Source of the DNA: Pollenia angustigena
Taxonomy: Eukaryota; Arthropoda; Insecta; Diptera; Polleniidae
Assembly (NCBI GenBank): GCA_930367215.1
Contig: OV884058.1
Span: 174,698,478-174,762,477 of the forward strand
Reading direction: 5' to 3'
DNA: 64,000 nucleotides
This document shows, one piece after another, positions 1 through 12,129 of the stretch (positions are counted from its first letter, which is position 1; every line of letters begins with the position of its first letter). The position numbers were made by a program, and so were the translations under genes. The notes beneath the pieces are model-generated. The model was not told the origin of the DNA. It made no database searches and saw nothing but the letters and a program-made list of their open reading frames with translations.

Positions 1-240
1 AAATAATTTTATTTAGTTTTGAATGAAAATTTGAACATAATGTTTTAAAAAATAATAGTAAATGCATAATATTGTTGTGGCTAAAATTTGCAAACGGTTT
101 CTTAATGCAAAATGTGTGTGGTTGGAAAAGAAATTGTTGCACTATTATGAACACCGAGTGAAAATGTTTCTTTGATTCTGAACGAAGCTAAAGCATTTGA
201 AAATGGTTTGAAAAACATGTAATTTTCGACAAAAAAGGGA
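1..240. repeat. Dispersed repeat, cut by window edge
   Basis: About 200 bp closely match 32393-32560, for example the shared stretch around TTTGCAAACGG and the downstream TGTGTGTGGTTG. The second copy lies inside an hAT-type non-autonomous element (32058-32998), so this is probably the end of a relative of that element. No coding signal is seen. Confidence 0.7.
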
Positions 241-388
241 AATTTTTTTAAATAAAGAAATTAAATTATTTTCAATTTTCTTTTTAACGTTATTATCAAA
301 TGTTTTTTTTAAATGCAATACACTGTGAAATTAAATTTTTTTTTTAATCTAAATCAAGGTTGGCAACCGATACCGATAACGTTTAAAT

Positions 389-924
389 CAGTGTTCGAAA
401 ATAAACAGTACATTATTTAGCGTTCACACACCGAAGAACGATATCTATTTTTTTAGTGTTTGTGTAAACATACACAAACCTTAATACCGTTCGTAACTAT
501 TTTCAAGAAAGAACCGAACATTATATAATGTTCGGTTCTTCGTTAAAAAACAGAACAATTGTAGTGATACTGTAGAAAAACATTATATTTTAATGTTCTA
601 TAATGTTTTTTTCGTGTGTGTATTTTGTTTTTGTAAAAAATGTTTGGGTTTTTTTTATCAGCAAAAAGCGACGAACATTAACGAGCCGAACCGAACACAT
701 TGAAGTTCGTGGATTTTCAAAAAAAACCGCACGGAATTTAATGTTCTCATCATTTGTTGAGTATGATGAAAACAGCATTATTTTTGTGTTCGAAAGATGA
801 CAAACAGGGAAACGTTATTTTTTTTAATGAATTTCTACACAAACACTATTAGCGTTTGTGTTTTCCACAAATCTACCGAACCGAACATTAAAGAACGATA
901 TTTAGTGTTTATTTTCGAACACTG
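389..924. mobile_element. hAT-like MITE, 536 bp
   Basis: Both ends carry the inverted repeat CAGTGTTCGAAAATAAAC. The flanks GTTTAAAT (381-388) and GCTTAAAT (925-932) differ at one of eight positions and look like an aged 8-bp target duplication, as hAT elements make. The interior is rich in runs resembling CCGAACCGAACAT on both strands. Open frames of about 60 codons here on both strands are by-products of the palindrome. A second, partial copy lies at 52247-53610. Confidence 0.75.
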
Positions 925-959
925 GCTTAAATACCGGCGTAACATCGAAGAAAGGACAC

Positions 960-1390
960 ATTAGCATCAATTTAATGACAGTTTGTATTTAAATACAGAT
1001 TGATTTTTTCAGTTTTATTTGAAATAGCTGACTTTCATTGTTTTTCCTATTATTGTGATATTGTGGCCACCTTGCTAAGTTATATACAATGGAAACTAAA
1101 TCAAATTTATATGTACCAGCTTGGTGAATTAAGTTTACCAGGCCTGTCGCAGAAATCAATTCCGACCGAATGTGGAAGTGATTTCGTATTTTGCTTCACA
1201 TAAAACGAAATCACTTTCGATCGGAATTGATTTCTGTGACAGGCCTGATTTAGTGCTTCGTGAAGAACAGAATTTAGTTTTTAAAACGATTTTAATACAA
1301 ATGTGGTTTAATACAAATCTAAAATTGGGCGTAAGACTGACTACTAATATAAGAATTATTAACGCCGAATATAATCCAGGTTATTTTTAG
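960..1390. repeat. Dispersed repeat shared with 46315-46640
   Basis: Segments such as CAGATTGATTTTTTnAGTTTT, the GTGAATTAAGTTT stretch and TTTAAAACGATTTTAA recur in the same order at 46315-46640. The copies differ by insertions, including the foldback at 1139-1246 here. No protein similarity was recognised. Confidence 0.6.
1139..1246. mobile_element. Small foldback (snapback) insert, about 107 bp
   Basis: Two arms of about 45 bp are near-perfect reverse complements: CAGGCCTGTCGCAGAAATCA on the left and its complement with one change on the right, around a short centre. The related repeat at 46560 lacks the block, so it is an insertion. No clear target duplication is seen. Confidence 0.65.
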
Positions 1391-1900
1391 TCGGTAAGTA
1401 ACAGCACAAAATTTTGCTATGACATAGAAGCTATTTTTTTTTATCAATACATACCAAATTTATACGGTAGTTATGGCATAACAAGCTATTTTCGTGAGTG
1501 GTATTTGTATGTGAGCCATGGTCAAATATGAACTGATTCCAAAATTAATTTCGTAAGATAATCAAGGCTGACATAAAAGATATTTGTCCAAATACCAGCA
1601 TAATAAGATGGTTTATGGGCACAAAGATTTATAAGGCAAAAAGTATTGAGGCTATGTGAATTATGAAACGATTCTCAAAATATTCAGAAAACGTATGAAC
1701 CAAATTTAATTTAATTACATATCTTAAAAATTGCGACCTGTACTTTGCACAGAAGGTCTACATGGACAGACAACCAGCCACAGGACGGATGACTCAGATA
1801 GTGATTCTAAGTCGATCGGTATACTACAACAAATATTTGGGTGTGTTTCACACATCAGCACAAACTCATAATATCCTAAAAAAATAAAAAAAACTTCAAA
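1385..1900 (+). repeat. Dispersed repeat, family A, degraded copy
   Basis: Shares ordered blocks with 4205-4740, such as GTTATGGCATnA, TGGTTTATGGGCACAAA, AAAATTGCGACxTGTACT and the GACAGAC / GATCGGTATACT segment. Inverted relatives lie at 17670-18230 and 25560-26220. It is non-coding, with many stops in all frames. Confidence 0.6.
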
Positions 1901-2534
1901 TAATAAGTTCTACTTCAAAATGTTCATTGCCGTTCCTTTGTATACTAAGCAAATAAAATTCCTGTAATGGTTTCATATGACAGTATGTTTCTTAAATCAG
2001 TTTAACAAATGTTAAGGGCACTTGATATTTTTTAACTAAAGCATTTTAAATGTTAAAGCAAACACAAAATGTATTAATTTTTGTGATATTGAAAACATAT
2101 CTTTCTCCAAGGGTTTTTTTTTATAATAAATAACTTCTTTTTCCAATAAACTTCGGGCTCTAAATCACTATGAAGCTCATTTTTATCGAATTCTATATGC
2201 CCATCTGGCACCAATCACTCAATATTTTGCTTGTTAAATATGGAAATCTTTTTTTAAGAAACAGTGACAGGTTTAAAATATTTTAATAAATTTTTTAGTT
2301 TAACAATACCTAAATGTTATACATTTTTTTATTAAAACCTAATCCTTATATTATTTATTTTAAAATGAAAGAATTTCGAATTACAACTTATGTACACCTC
2401 AAAAAAATTACCCACGCTCTTCCCACTATAGTAAAAATTACACCAAATTCGGGTAATTACCGACAAAGTGGCAGCACTGATTGTTTCCCCTAATACCGGT
2501 ATTATACTGGTATAATAGTTTCACTATTAAAAAA
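1901..2534. other. AT-rich intergenic stretch
   Basis: I see no gene, RNA or clear repeat boundary here, only homopolymer runs and short imperfect repeats. Confidence 0.6.
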
Positions 2535-2536
2535 TA

Positions 2537-3735
2537 CAGTAGTTTTGACTTAACTGCCTTTTCTTTACGTGCACTTTTGACTTAACTGCACAAAGTTGAT
2601 AACTTTTGGAATTATTCTTTCTAATTCCATACAAATTTCTTTTTTAAGTGCACTTTCTATACCTGCACATTTAAGGTAAATGCACAAAAGTTTTGGCATT
2701 TTAAAATTATTTTCATACAAAAAATCAAAGTAAGCTGCACTTTGACTTAACTGCCCAAAATACATATATCCTGGAATTATTCTTCAAAATCCTTTTTTTA
2801 CGTGCATTTTGTATACCTGCACATTTTTCATATTTTTGGGCAGCTTTAAAATATTTTCATACAAAACATCAAACTTTTCCACATTAATATCCAATTTTTT
2901 CATACATGTTTATGTTCTTTGTGAATTCTCATTGTTTTTGTTAATGTTTCTTTTATATTAAATAAACAAACATACATGTATAAAATGATCTGTTACTTCC
3001 CAGCTAGCATAAGACCGTTTTTGAAGTATGAAAATGCTATTGCCAATTCAATTTTAATTAAACAAACTGGCCTAAGAATTTTTAAAAAAGGATTTTCCGA
3101 CAGGACGGTGTAGATTTCGCGACCTTAAGGTTTGTTTTATAGAAATTGTATGAAATTAGAAGTTTTAGCATGAAAAATACGCCTGATGCCCTTATTTAAG
3201 TAGCTAAGTCATACGGCTGAGCATTTCACGAGTTGTAAAATAATATCTACATGAGTCTCATACGACTCTTGGCATGCTTTTTGAAAGACTCGTTAGATAA
3301 TCTCTACATACATCATAAACGATTCCCTTTACGATTAATATAAGCGTTTTTCGCTGCGTTATGGAAGAACCTCTCATAGGAATCAGCACGTGTAACAGTT
3401 TCTCCCGTGCGTGGAATTGACTACAATTAAAAAATGAGCTTGTCGACGATCAAAAACACTCTTTGTAATATTCCCAGTAGACTCCTAGACGATTGAAAAT
3501 GCTAGCTGGGTTAAAATAAAAATTTTAATAAAATATTAATTTATGTATTAATAAAATAATTTTTTTATTCTTCTTTTAAATCAAACACTTTACTTTAGAT
3601 ACACTTTTGTGCAGTTAACCACAATTGCGTACCTGCACATTAAGGCAGGTAAATGAATTTAAGATAACTGCATTTTTGATTTACCTGCACAAAAAATCGT
3701 GCAAAGGAGATTGTGCAGCTAAGTCAAAACTACTG
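2537..3735. mobile_element. TA-flanked element with CAGTAGTTTTGAC termini, 1.2 kb
   Basis: The inverted termini CAGTAGTTTTGACTTAACTG and CAGCTAAGTCAAAACTACTG are bounded by TA on both sides (2535-2536, 3736-3737). This is the pattern of Tc1/mariner-type insertion. The subterminal parts hold many copies of the motif GACTTAACTGC and ACCTGCACAT in both orientations. No transposase is present, so it is non-autonomous. The element at 2999-3510 lies inside it. Confidence 0.75.
2999..3510. mobile_element. Nested MITE with CCCAGCTAGCAT termini
   Basis: Twelve-base perfect inverted termini, CCCAGCTAGCAT and ATGCTAGCTGGG, bound 512 bp inside the 2537-3735 element. Its sequence is unlike the host element. 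Only TT is shared by the flanks, so the superfamily is not assigned. Confidence 0.6.
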
Positions 3736-3737
3736 TA

Positions 3738-4204
3738 ATATAATTTTTCAAATAGACAAAATTAAAAGTTTCAACACTTGAGCTTATGAAAAATATGTTT
3801 GTTTACTTGACGCTGCATGATTGCAATACTGTTATTGTTTTGTTACTTACTATGATAAAATCATAGAATGTAATACAGTGTTCAAATATGCACCTTAATT
3901 GAGTTTTGCGCAATAAATGCCATTATCGTACTCAATAAACCATATGAAATTTCAATTTAGTTTTTGTTAAATTAATACGAAATTGTTATTATATTGAGTA
4001 AAATTAAAATGCATCACTGTCACTATTTTATTATTAGGATTTTTTAATTTCTTATATGAAAACCGTTATTTTTCCTTTTATTCCGTAATTAAAAAATTTG
4101 TTTTTGGATGGAACAAAATTTTGTATCGTTCACGACATACCACCGTATTTTTAAGATATGAAATATATGTTTTGTAAATAAATATATGTTTACAAAACTT
4201 TAAA
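3738..4204. other. AT-rich intergenic stretch
   Basis: No gene or bounded repeat was recognised. Confidence 0.6.
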
Positions 4205-4740
4205 GGAACAAGTAAGAAAGTAAAGTCGGTCAAGCCCTACATCACAGTATTTAAAAACAAGTTTTCGAGATTGTACCCTATTTTGGGCTCATTTTCCGCC
4301 AGTTTTTATGTAAGTACCTTACATTTATATGGAAGTTATGGCATTAAAAGCTATTTTCGGGAGTAGTATTTGTGTGGGAGCTATCGTCAAATATGGACCC
4401 ATTGCAATAAAATTTGGTAAGATGATTTTAATTGCAATAAAATTGGTTGGTACTAAATTTAATCCTAATATGGTTTATGGGCACAAATACCCTATTCCGG
4501 AAAGAAGCTTGTATGGAAGCTATGTGAAATTATGGACATTGGCCCCATTTTCAATAAGTTTGGTTATTTTGCCATGTGCCAAGTTTCATCAAACGATTTC
4601 CAAAATTGCGACTTGTACTGCTGGACAGACATCGTTAGATCGACTCAGAAAGTAATTTGGAGTCGATCAGTATACTTGAAGGTTGGTATAGGACCAATAT
4701 TTTAAGGTATTACAAACATCAGCACAAATGCATAAGTTAA
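4205..4740 (+). repeat. Dispersed repeat, family A
   Basis: Begins with AAGTAAGAAAGTAAAGTCGG and contains GGACAGACATCG and GATCGACTCAG, a wording common to a large dispersed family in this window. It matches 1385-1900 in order. A 108-codon frame at 4329-4655 lies wholly in the repeat, has no recognisable domain and is disrupted in the other copy, so I do not call it a gene. Confidence 0.65.
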
Positions 4741-5216
4741 TTTAACTGAAATCGGCCATTTGGATTTTATATCAATGCTTTGAGTTCGTGCTTGTTGGGA
4801 TGGTATTACAAACAAAATCATTCCGAATGAATATTTTGATGAAAATTTCAAAAGTTCTAAATTAAAAAAACAAAACATGCTTTAATACAACTTGATTAAA
4901 AAAAAATTCGTTCAGTGATAAAAAGAAAAAAACATTTAAAAAAAAGTTTCTGAAAACAGCTTATAACAGTATCAACTGTGAAGAACAACATTACTATTTC
5001 AGCCGCAAGCCAAAAAGTGAAAAGCGCTTAAAACAGGGCTCGAATCGTCACACAACAATTACGTGATACGGCTGAATGAACGAAGTGGCATCATGACGAA
5101 TGAAAACGGATCAAAATTTTTCTTAAAAATTACAATAGTTTTAAACTTCCACAACACTTTGAGTAGTTCACTAAACTCACAATAGATGTACAACTGTCAA
5201 AATAATTTAAAAACAA
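4741..5216. other. Intergenic stretch
   Basis: Nothing recognisable beyond A-rich runs. The next dispersed repeat starts at about 5217. Confidence 0.55.
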
Positions 5217-6297
5217 GTTAGAGTGCTATATTCGGCTGTGCCGAATCTTTGATACCCTCCACCGACTGTTCGAATGTTTAAGGAGTAATATCTGTATGAT
5301 GGTATTATTATCTTAAACTGTGACGATTTGTTATTAATTATGGTTTTAGGCGACTAAACTGTTTTCCGGTAGTAGGGTTTATATGGGGCCTAGGGTAAAT
5401 TATGGACCGATCATCACGAAATTTCACAACATCATTTCTAGTCCTTTAAAACTGTGACGTACCAATTTCTGTTATGAAAGCATTATTAATTATGGTTTTA
5501 GGTGTACTAAACTGTTTTCCGGGAGTAGGGTTTCTATGGGGCCTAGGGTAAATTATGTACCGATCTTTACGAAATTTCACAGTATCATTTATAGTCCTAT
5601 AAAACTGTGACGAGCCAAAATTTGTTATGATTGCATTATTTTTTACGGTTTAAGGCGTACTAAACTGTAAATTTACTAAGGTAAATTATGGACCGATCGT
5701 CACGAAATTTCACAGTGTTATTTCTAGTCCTAAAAAACTGTGATATACCAAATTTTGTTACGCTAGCGTTATTTTTTACGGTTTTAGGCGTTCCAAAACT
5801 GTTTTCCGGGAGTAGTGTTTATATGGGGCTTAGGGTAAATTATGGACGGATCTTCACGAAATTTAACAGCGTGATTTCCAGTCAAATAAAACAAATTTTT
5901 CCAAAATCTTATCTCATTCCGTGCCTTGTTCCAGCATTTATGTTATTTTTTGTAATAAAATTATCAATTTTTTTAGGTGGTGGTTCCACATTTTGATTCA
6001 TAGCTCTGGTCTTACTGAACCGATTTTGCTGGATTTCAATCCCAAACTGCTTAGGATAATTACAAGCAATTTGGCACCAAGTTTGTTCATTTCTTTTGAG
6101 TTGTTCGAAAGTGAGCGTGTTTTCAACAGACAAACAGAAGGACAGACAGACGGACATGGCTAAATCGACTTAGAATTACTCAAGGACCCAGAATATATAT
6201 ATATACTTTATGGGGTCTGAGATGAATAATAAAAAAGATTCACACGGAATGACAAACTTAATATACCCTCTTCACAACTAATTGTGGTGGAGGGTAT
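5217..6297 (+). repeat. Dispersed TATACCCTCCACC-type repeat, 1.1 kb
   Basis: The start reads GTGCTATATTCGGCTGTGCC followed by ATACCCTCCACC, and the far end reads GTGGTGGAGGGTATAAAAA with ATATACCCTCTTCACAAC just inside. The complementary borders recur at 15843-17262 and 53783-54338, and partly at 48470. The border holds a hairpin, TTCGGCTGTGCCGAA. It looks like a mobile dispersed repeat common in muscoid flies. I cannot assign its class from sequence alone. Confidence 0.65.
5339..5890 (+). repeat. Four tandem units of about 153 bp inside the dispersed repeat
   Basis: The units start near 5339, 5493, 5645 and 5776. Each has TTTTAGGCG, ACTAAACTGTTTTCCGG, GGTAAATTATGGACC, ACGAAATTTCACA and AAAACTGTGA in that order. 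The third unit has lost roughly 25 bp. This is a local satellite-like expansion. A 102-codon frame across it (5688-5996) reflects the repeat and is not a gene. Confidence 0.8.
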
Positions 6298-7463
6298 AAA
6301 AATTATTTGAATTTACAAATTTAAATATGGAACCCTTATTATTATTTTCTTTAACCCTACGTTTCCACATGCAAGTAATTACTTGCAATTAGTGTATACG
6401 TATTATCAACGAAAAATGGAGGAAGCAGCCGATTGGCTGAAAGTACAAAAATTGTGCGAATGAATTTATTCATTGAATTTTGAATTAAAAAACAACAAGT
6501 AACCCTTCACCATGGTCCGATAATAACAGAAAGTAATAAACATACCGTTATTTAGATATAAATAAATTAACTTTGTGCCACACCCACTTGTCCAATCCCG
6601 CCCAAATTTTGTGGGATATGGTGTATTGATAACCAAGATTCTTGTATCCAATTTGTAAACTTTAGCTCTTACAACAAGGGATTTTTGGGAAAAATAAGAG
6701 GCAGTCATTATAATTTTCTTATATCTCAGTAATTTGTGGACCGGTCAGGCTGAATCAATAGAAAACAATTCCGGACTATATGTGATATAAATATGTAACT
6801 GCCAAGTCCCCATCATAACTATGGTCTTCGGAAAATCCATTTCAGTTATACGATCAAGTATGTATGTCATAATAACAAATTTGGTGACGGGCAGTACGTT
6901 TACGTATTGCATAATGATAAAATGTACGTTAACGGATATAACGATTTGGCCTGTGTGTGTGTTTTTTTGTTGTTGAAGAACACATTTCCCCCAAAAACAT
7001 AGACTACAGCAATCGAACTACTGGTAAAAAAAACCAAATAATTTTTTTAAGTGTATAATATTCTTTCTTTACCTTTTTTTTAAATTTTTTATACATATTT
7101 GCACATAAATCCGGGTGCTACGCAAAATCTTAAAGCATTTCTTGTTTCTTAAAAAAATAAAACACCAAAACGTTTTATTTTTGTTAACAATTCTTTTTTT
7201 TTACCGGTATTTAAAAAAAAAAAAATAACGACAACATGTGGCTCGATGTTAGTTTTATTTTAATTTAGTAAATGTACGTATGTTTATTAGGGTGGGTCAC
7301 TGATGTATGAGAAAAAATAAAAGTTCTCGAATCATATTCTAATAAAAATTGCTAAAAAAAAGTTAAAAAAAAGCCACATCTTGAGCACGCGCCTGAGCTC
7401 CTAAGAATTAAGTAATTTTGAAAAAACCCATTTTTTTAATTTTAATATTTAATTTACTATGAA
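6298..7463. other. Intergenic with repeat fragments
   Basis: A segment around 6500-6900 (ACCCTTCACCATGGTCCG, CACACCCACTTGTCCAATCC) resembles the body of the dispersed fly repeats. The rest is low-complexity. No gene was recognised. Confidence 0.5.
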
Positions 7464-7674
7464 TTACACTACTTGACAAAATTTCAGCAAATGAATCTGA
7501 CAGTTAATCTTTATGTAAAATTTTATACTGAATCCGAATATTTATTTTTTTTTTTAAATTTATTTTTATTATTGAATCTTTCTTATCGAAATTTACAATA
7601 TGTATTCAAATCTTAATTCTACTTGTTGTTTATTAGTTGTTACCAGTGTAACCACTAACTGCTGTATTCAAATT

Positions 7675-10278
7675 TTAAAAATGTCTTCTAGTTAGGCTCA
7701 AAGTATCGGTTCTTTTTAGCCTCTGGTGACCTTCGAACTGAAGCAGACCCCGAGCGAGGTAGTTAGGGTGGGCCATTAGTTTATCGATGTAACTTATTGA
7801 ATATTTTTTAATTTCCTCCTGGATAGTGGGGACGTTGAGATCTCTGTGGATAATATCATTACGTATATACCATGGGGCGCAAACAATTTGTCGTAATATT
7901 CTAGACTGTCTTCTTTGAAGCTTTTGGATGTTAGATGCACATGCAGTACCTCATAATTGGATGCCATATGTCCATATTGGTTTTATGATGGACTTATATA
8001 AAAGGATTTTGTTGTCTAAAGACAAGTTTGAGTTTCCACCGAGAAGCCAATGTAGTTGAGCCGTTATTTTCGCTTCAATATGACGAGACCTGTGGCCGTA
8101 TTCTGTAATTCGCTTAAGCTAAATCTCTATCGCTAAAAATCTATAAGGTCGATTTAGCGTTTTCTAGCTACGAATGCAATACTGTAACGTGCATTGCTAA
8201 ATTTCGCAATGCCATAACAATTTAATTCGCCGCAATTTTAGCTTTTAATGTCATCGCTAAAATGTTTCAATTTTGTATTCTCGTAGGCATTTTAGCGATA
8301 GAGATTTAGCTTTAGCTAAGCGAAGTACGGAATACGGGTGCAGGTCAAGCGTCTATCTATATGAATTCCCAAGTACTTAACATGGTTTTCTATCGGAACA
8401 GTGATGTTATTTATTTTTACAGCTGGGCACGTTCGTCTTCTGAGCGTGAAAGTTAACTGAGCACATTTAGCCGGGTTAACCTTTAGTCTCCATTTTTCTA
8501 GCCAGTCCTCTAGTTCATTGATGTGGGACTGCAGATTTTGCGATGCGACTTTTGGGTCATGGTTAACGCTAATAAATGCTGTGTCGTCTGCAAATGTAGA
8601 GGTATGCGTGCTCAGGTTTGTTGGCATATCCGCTGTGTATATTATATATAGAAGCGGTCCTAATATGCTGCCTTGGGGGACACCAGTAGTAATTTTCTTG
8701 AGGGGGAGTATTTATCTTGCGACCTTACTATGAATGTTTGGCCTGTTAGATAGCTCTCCAGAAGCTTGTGAGTGTTTTGAGGAAGCATTCGTGTTATTTT
8801 GATGTGTAGCCCATCATGCCAAACGTCGTCAAATGCTTGGGAAATGTCTATAAACAGGGCTGAGCAGTATTGCTTTTTCTCAAACGCCGATCTTATAAGG
8901 GTGACAATTCTATGCACTTGTTCTATTGTACCATGTTTCGCTCTGAATCCGAACTGGTGATCCGGGAGGAGTTATACTTAAAACGAATATTTTTTCGAAA
9001 AGCTTCGATAGGATTGACAATAAGCTTATCGGTCTGTACGACGCAACCTGGCTAGCATCTTTTCCTGGCTTGGGAATCATAATAATTATAGATCTCTTCC
9101 ATGAGGATGGGAAGTATCCGACTCTTAATATAGCGTCAAAAATGAGCAGCAAGATTCTGGAAGCAGACGATGGTAGGTTTCTTATCATTGACCCTGTGAT
9201 GCGGTCTGGTCCGGGAGATTTTCTATTATTCACTTTTTCTATTGCAGATTTTACTTGAATTATGTTAAATTTTAATAGTTGGTTTACCTTGTCAGGAATG
9301 ATTGGACGACAGGAACAAGTATGTGCATAATGTGGCGTAAAAACTTTCTCAAGGTGGCCCGCGAAAGCGTTTAATTTTTCATGTGTGTTTTTGGCCCAAG
9401 TGCGGTTTTCCAGTCTTAATGGAGATTCTTGGGTTATAGGGCATTTCATATGCCGTACAGCCTTCCATAAGCTATAATTGGAGTTTTTTGTGGCGTCTAG
9501 GCTGTTTAGATAGCCTTCTATTGCAGACTCGTGGTTCTATCTCAATTTGTTGCGAAGAGTGGTCAGGCATAATTGTAGTTGGGCCTTAGTGGTTGGGGAA
9601 CGACTGTTTTGCCATTGTCTTCTTAACTTCCTTTTTTCTCTGATAAGGGTCTCTATATCCTTCGATGTATTGTAAGGAGCACGTTAAATTGTCCGCTTGA
9701 TTGGGGTTGCATTTCTTGCTGCAGTATCCAAGACTTCTGTAAATCGGTCGACAGCTATTTGGATGTCAGATGAATTTTTTAGGGAAATGCACTGTGATAG
9801 GTGAGAGCTCACATACATTTTATACTTTAACCAATTTGTGTTTCTGTTTGGATAGGAAATAAAGTTTGCAGCTGCGGCGTCAGAGTTACCTTTTAAAATG
9901 AGGATTGAAGGTTAATGATCAGACGAAAGATCATAGGAGGAACTAACTAGTACCTGATCGCGCTTGATGTTTTTAATTACAGCAAAGTCAATAAGGTCTG
10001 GTAGCTTATTGAAGTCGGTTGGCCAATAGGTAGGCTCACCACTCGATACCACATCAAAATTATTTGCAGTTACGGTATTGTATAGCTGATTACCTCTAGG
10101 ACTAATAAGTCTGGGGCCCCAATATGTATGTTTAGCGTTGTAGTCGCCAGCAGCAATGAATTTCTTGCCCAATGTGGAGAAGAAGTTGAGAAATTTATCG
10201 TGTACAATTTTGTGCCTCGGGGGACAATAAACGGATGTTAACGTTAGATTGAAATCAGTAAGATTTATAGATGTGGCC
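7675..10278 (-). pseudogene. LINE ORF2 remnant: endonuclease and reverse transcriptase
   Basis: Reading on the minus strand, the apurinic-like endonuclease part (about 10278-9912) has SVYCPPRH and the catalytic-loop motif AAGDYNAKH, then SSDH. The reverse transcriptase (about 9450-8320) has KSPGPD, IMIPKPGKD, YRPISLLS, ALFIDISQAFDDVWHDGL and the active-site FADDTAF. The thumb has WRLKVNPAKC. The C-terminal part ends near 7675 after APWYIRND and NVPTIQEEI, which is typical of Jockey-clade elements. At least one stop (near 9540), a frameshift near 8910 and the MITE near 8340 break it. The first 20 or so codons of the open frame ending at 10307 belong to the host MITE. Confidence 0.9.
8096..8337. 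mobile_element. MITE inside the LINE
   Basis: Inverted ends of about 45 bp run CCGTATTCTGTAATTCGCTT...GCTAAAA and TTTTAGCG...TACGGAATACGGG. The block interrupts the reverse transcriptase frame after the IDRRLT motif, and the LINE frame resumes at 8095 with HIEAKITAQLHW. The target duplication is not clear. Confidence 0.8.
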
Positions 10279-10500
10279 GAATCCGAATATGAAGTCAGAA
10301 TTGTCAAAAGTGGAACAGTTTGAAGATATTTGCATTTTAGTCACATCATCTTTTTTAAAAACACAAATAACGGTTATTTTGGTATCTCAAAAACTATTCT
10401 ACTTTTGACAATGCTGACTTTTTATTCGGATTCAGCGGAAAATTTAACATAAAAATTAGGTGTCAAATTCATTTGATCAAAAAGTTGTAACGTTGAAATA

Positions 10501-11116
10501 AACTTAAAAGAAATAAAACTTTGGTTCTTAAACAACATACATACATAGGTATAACAATAAAATCACGAGATTATGTAAGTTATTTATTAATACGATTTCC
10601 GTATGAAATTCCGTGCTAAATTCCCAATTTTTCATAATGATAAATACACTGACATTTATTGTTGAGGGAAAGCTAGCTTCTATGTGCATTTCACTGGTTG
10701 CTTAGGCCAGGAAAACCTCTTCCAAAGATTTTAGAAAAGCCAAAAATATTAAACAAATAAAACCCTAAAGCGAATAATTATAAACACTCTAAGTCTTACT
10801 TGTAACAATATCAAAGCTTTAACAAAACACCAACAATAAACAGTGAGTTTATCTTTTCTTACATCCCCCTACAACTGGTTGGGTTCTTTTTGGTCACAAA
10901 ATCTTGTTTTCTGTCAAATCTGGGCATCTCTCGTCTTAATTCAAGTTTCGTCTGTATTAAACTTTCTCTTGAATTTTTTTTTATCGAATAGAGTCTTAGT
11001 GGCTTCTGACACTATTTTCACGAACTTTTAAATCGTTAAAATACAGTTATATGCTTTTCTGCAATACAATGCTTATACATTTATATTTTAAATAATTAAA
11101 TAATTTTTAAAAATAA
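10501..11116. other. Intergenic stretch
   Basis: A 90-bp fragment near 10625-10720 (TTATTGTTGAGGGAAAGCTAG) is related, partly inverted, to 17880-17970 and 30920-31010. Nothing else was recognised. Confidence 0.5.
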
Positions 11117-11726
11117 TACAGTTAGGGACAAAATTGTTTACGAAATTATAAAAAATATATGTATATTATGAAAACTATTAAAGTTTCAACTTGGAAAATT
11201 TCTAAAACTATTGTATGGCTTTCTACATTTTATAATAATACTATGCAAACTTATTTTCAAAAGTACCGTTAGTTTTTATATTTATACTAAGTTAACATCC
11301 AAACCATATGTGTGAACAATATTGTCCCGGTGTGAATCTTTCATAAAAATTCCAAACAAATTTCAAGTTTCATCTGTGGGATTTGCTCTTAAAGTGAGTA
11401 AATTAATTCATTAATATTAAATTTTTTAAAATCAATTTTGATTTTAAGTTGAACTGTTAATTTTTAATTTTTGATATTATTTACATTTGTTTACATTTGT
11501 ACTTTAACTTGTACAAATAAAATGTCGACGAAAGTGGACAAAAAAAAAAAAACATAATAATCAAATGTATTCAGGTTTTCAAGACAAAGTCTTGACAGAA
11601 AGAATACGCAAAAAAACAGAGGAAAGGAGGCAACATGTAATTTGAAATTTAAGTGATAATAACAGCAAAATTTCGAACCACCAGTACAACTGGTTAATGA
11701 TTGATGTTTGACTGCTGGCTAACGGG

Positions 11727-11835
11727 CACCGCAGTGGTGCAGTGGGTAGAACTCAAAGATCTTCTGACGATAGAATGTGGTGATTCTTGAAACATGTAAA
11801 GATCAACCCGGGTTCAAATCCCAGCTCAGCCAAGA
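11727..11835 (+). repeat. tRNA-derived SINE head
   Basis: An A-box-like TGGTGCAGTGGGTA (11735-11748) and a B-box GGTTCAAATCC (11811-11821) lie in the order of a pol III promoter. The B-box has a T-arm-like stem around TTCAAAT. Spacing between boxes is longer than in a functional tRNA, and no acceptor stem closes, so I call it a SINE rather than a tRNA gene. An A/T-rich tail follows. Confidence 0.65.
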
Positions 11836-12129
11836 AAAATTATCAGTAAATTTTAATAAAAATTCCAGGTTGTAAAATTCATTTCCTCAGTGAAAATAAT
11901 TTAATGAAAATAAAATTTGATGAACTCAAGCCTAATTTTTTTAAAATTTGAGCAATTAAATTTTGCCTAGTTCCTTCAAGAACGGTAAGTAATAAGCATT
12001 GTGAAATATTTACAAAAAGGAGTCTCACAGTGCAATACCACAAAAAATATTACATTTCCATGAGATTTGAATGTAAAATAAAAAAAAAATTTAGTTTGGA
12101 TACCAAAAGAAACAAAGCTGGTCATCAAA

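Larger units (their letters stand above)
7542..10278 (-). mobile_element. Jockey-clade LINE, 5'-truncated, 2.7 kb
   Basis: This is a non-LTR retrotransposon in minus orientation. An A-tail (poly-T at 7543-7555) marks the 3' end. The 12-bp duplication GAATCCGAATAT flanks it exactly at 7530-7541 and 10279-10290. The 5' end is lost inside the endonuclease domain, as is usual for LINE copies made by incomplete target-primed reverse transcription. The duplication is perfect but the coding region has stops and frameshifts, so the copy is moderately old. It was itself later hit by the MITE at 8096-8337. Confidence 0.9.
7467..10500. mobile_element. Foldback MITE split by a LINE
   Basis: The 7467-7541 and 10279-10500 parts together match the intact 253-bp element at 51016-51268, for example CACTACxTGACAAAATTT on the left and ACACAAATAACGGTTATTTT in the middle. 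The LINE at 7542-10278 interrupts it. The right terminus is diverged. Confidence 0.75.

Noticed and set aside
4329..4655. 108-codon plus-strand frame
   Set aside because: It lies in a dispersed repeat, has no recognisable domain, and the related copy at 1385-1900 does not keep the frame open.
11727..11835. Possible functional tRNA gene
   Set aside because: The A and B boxes are too far apart and no cloverleaf or acceptor stem closes. Treated as a SINE head.
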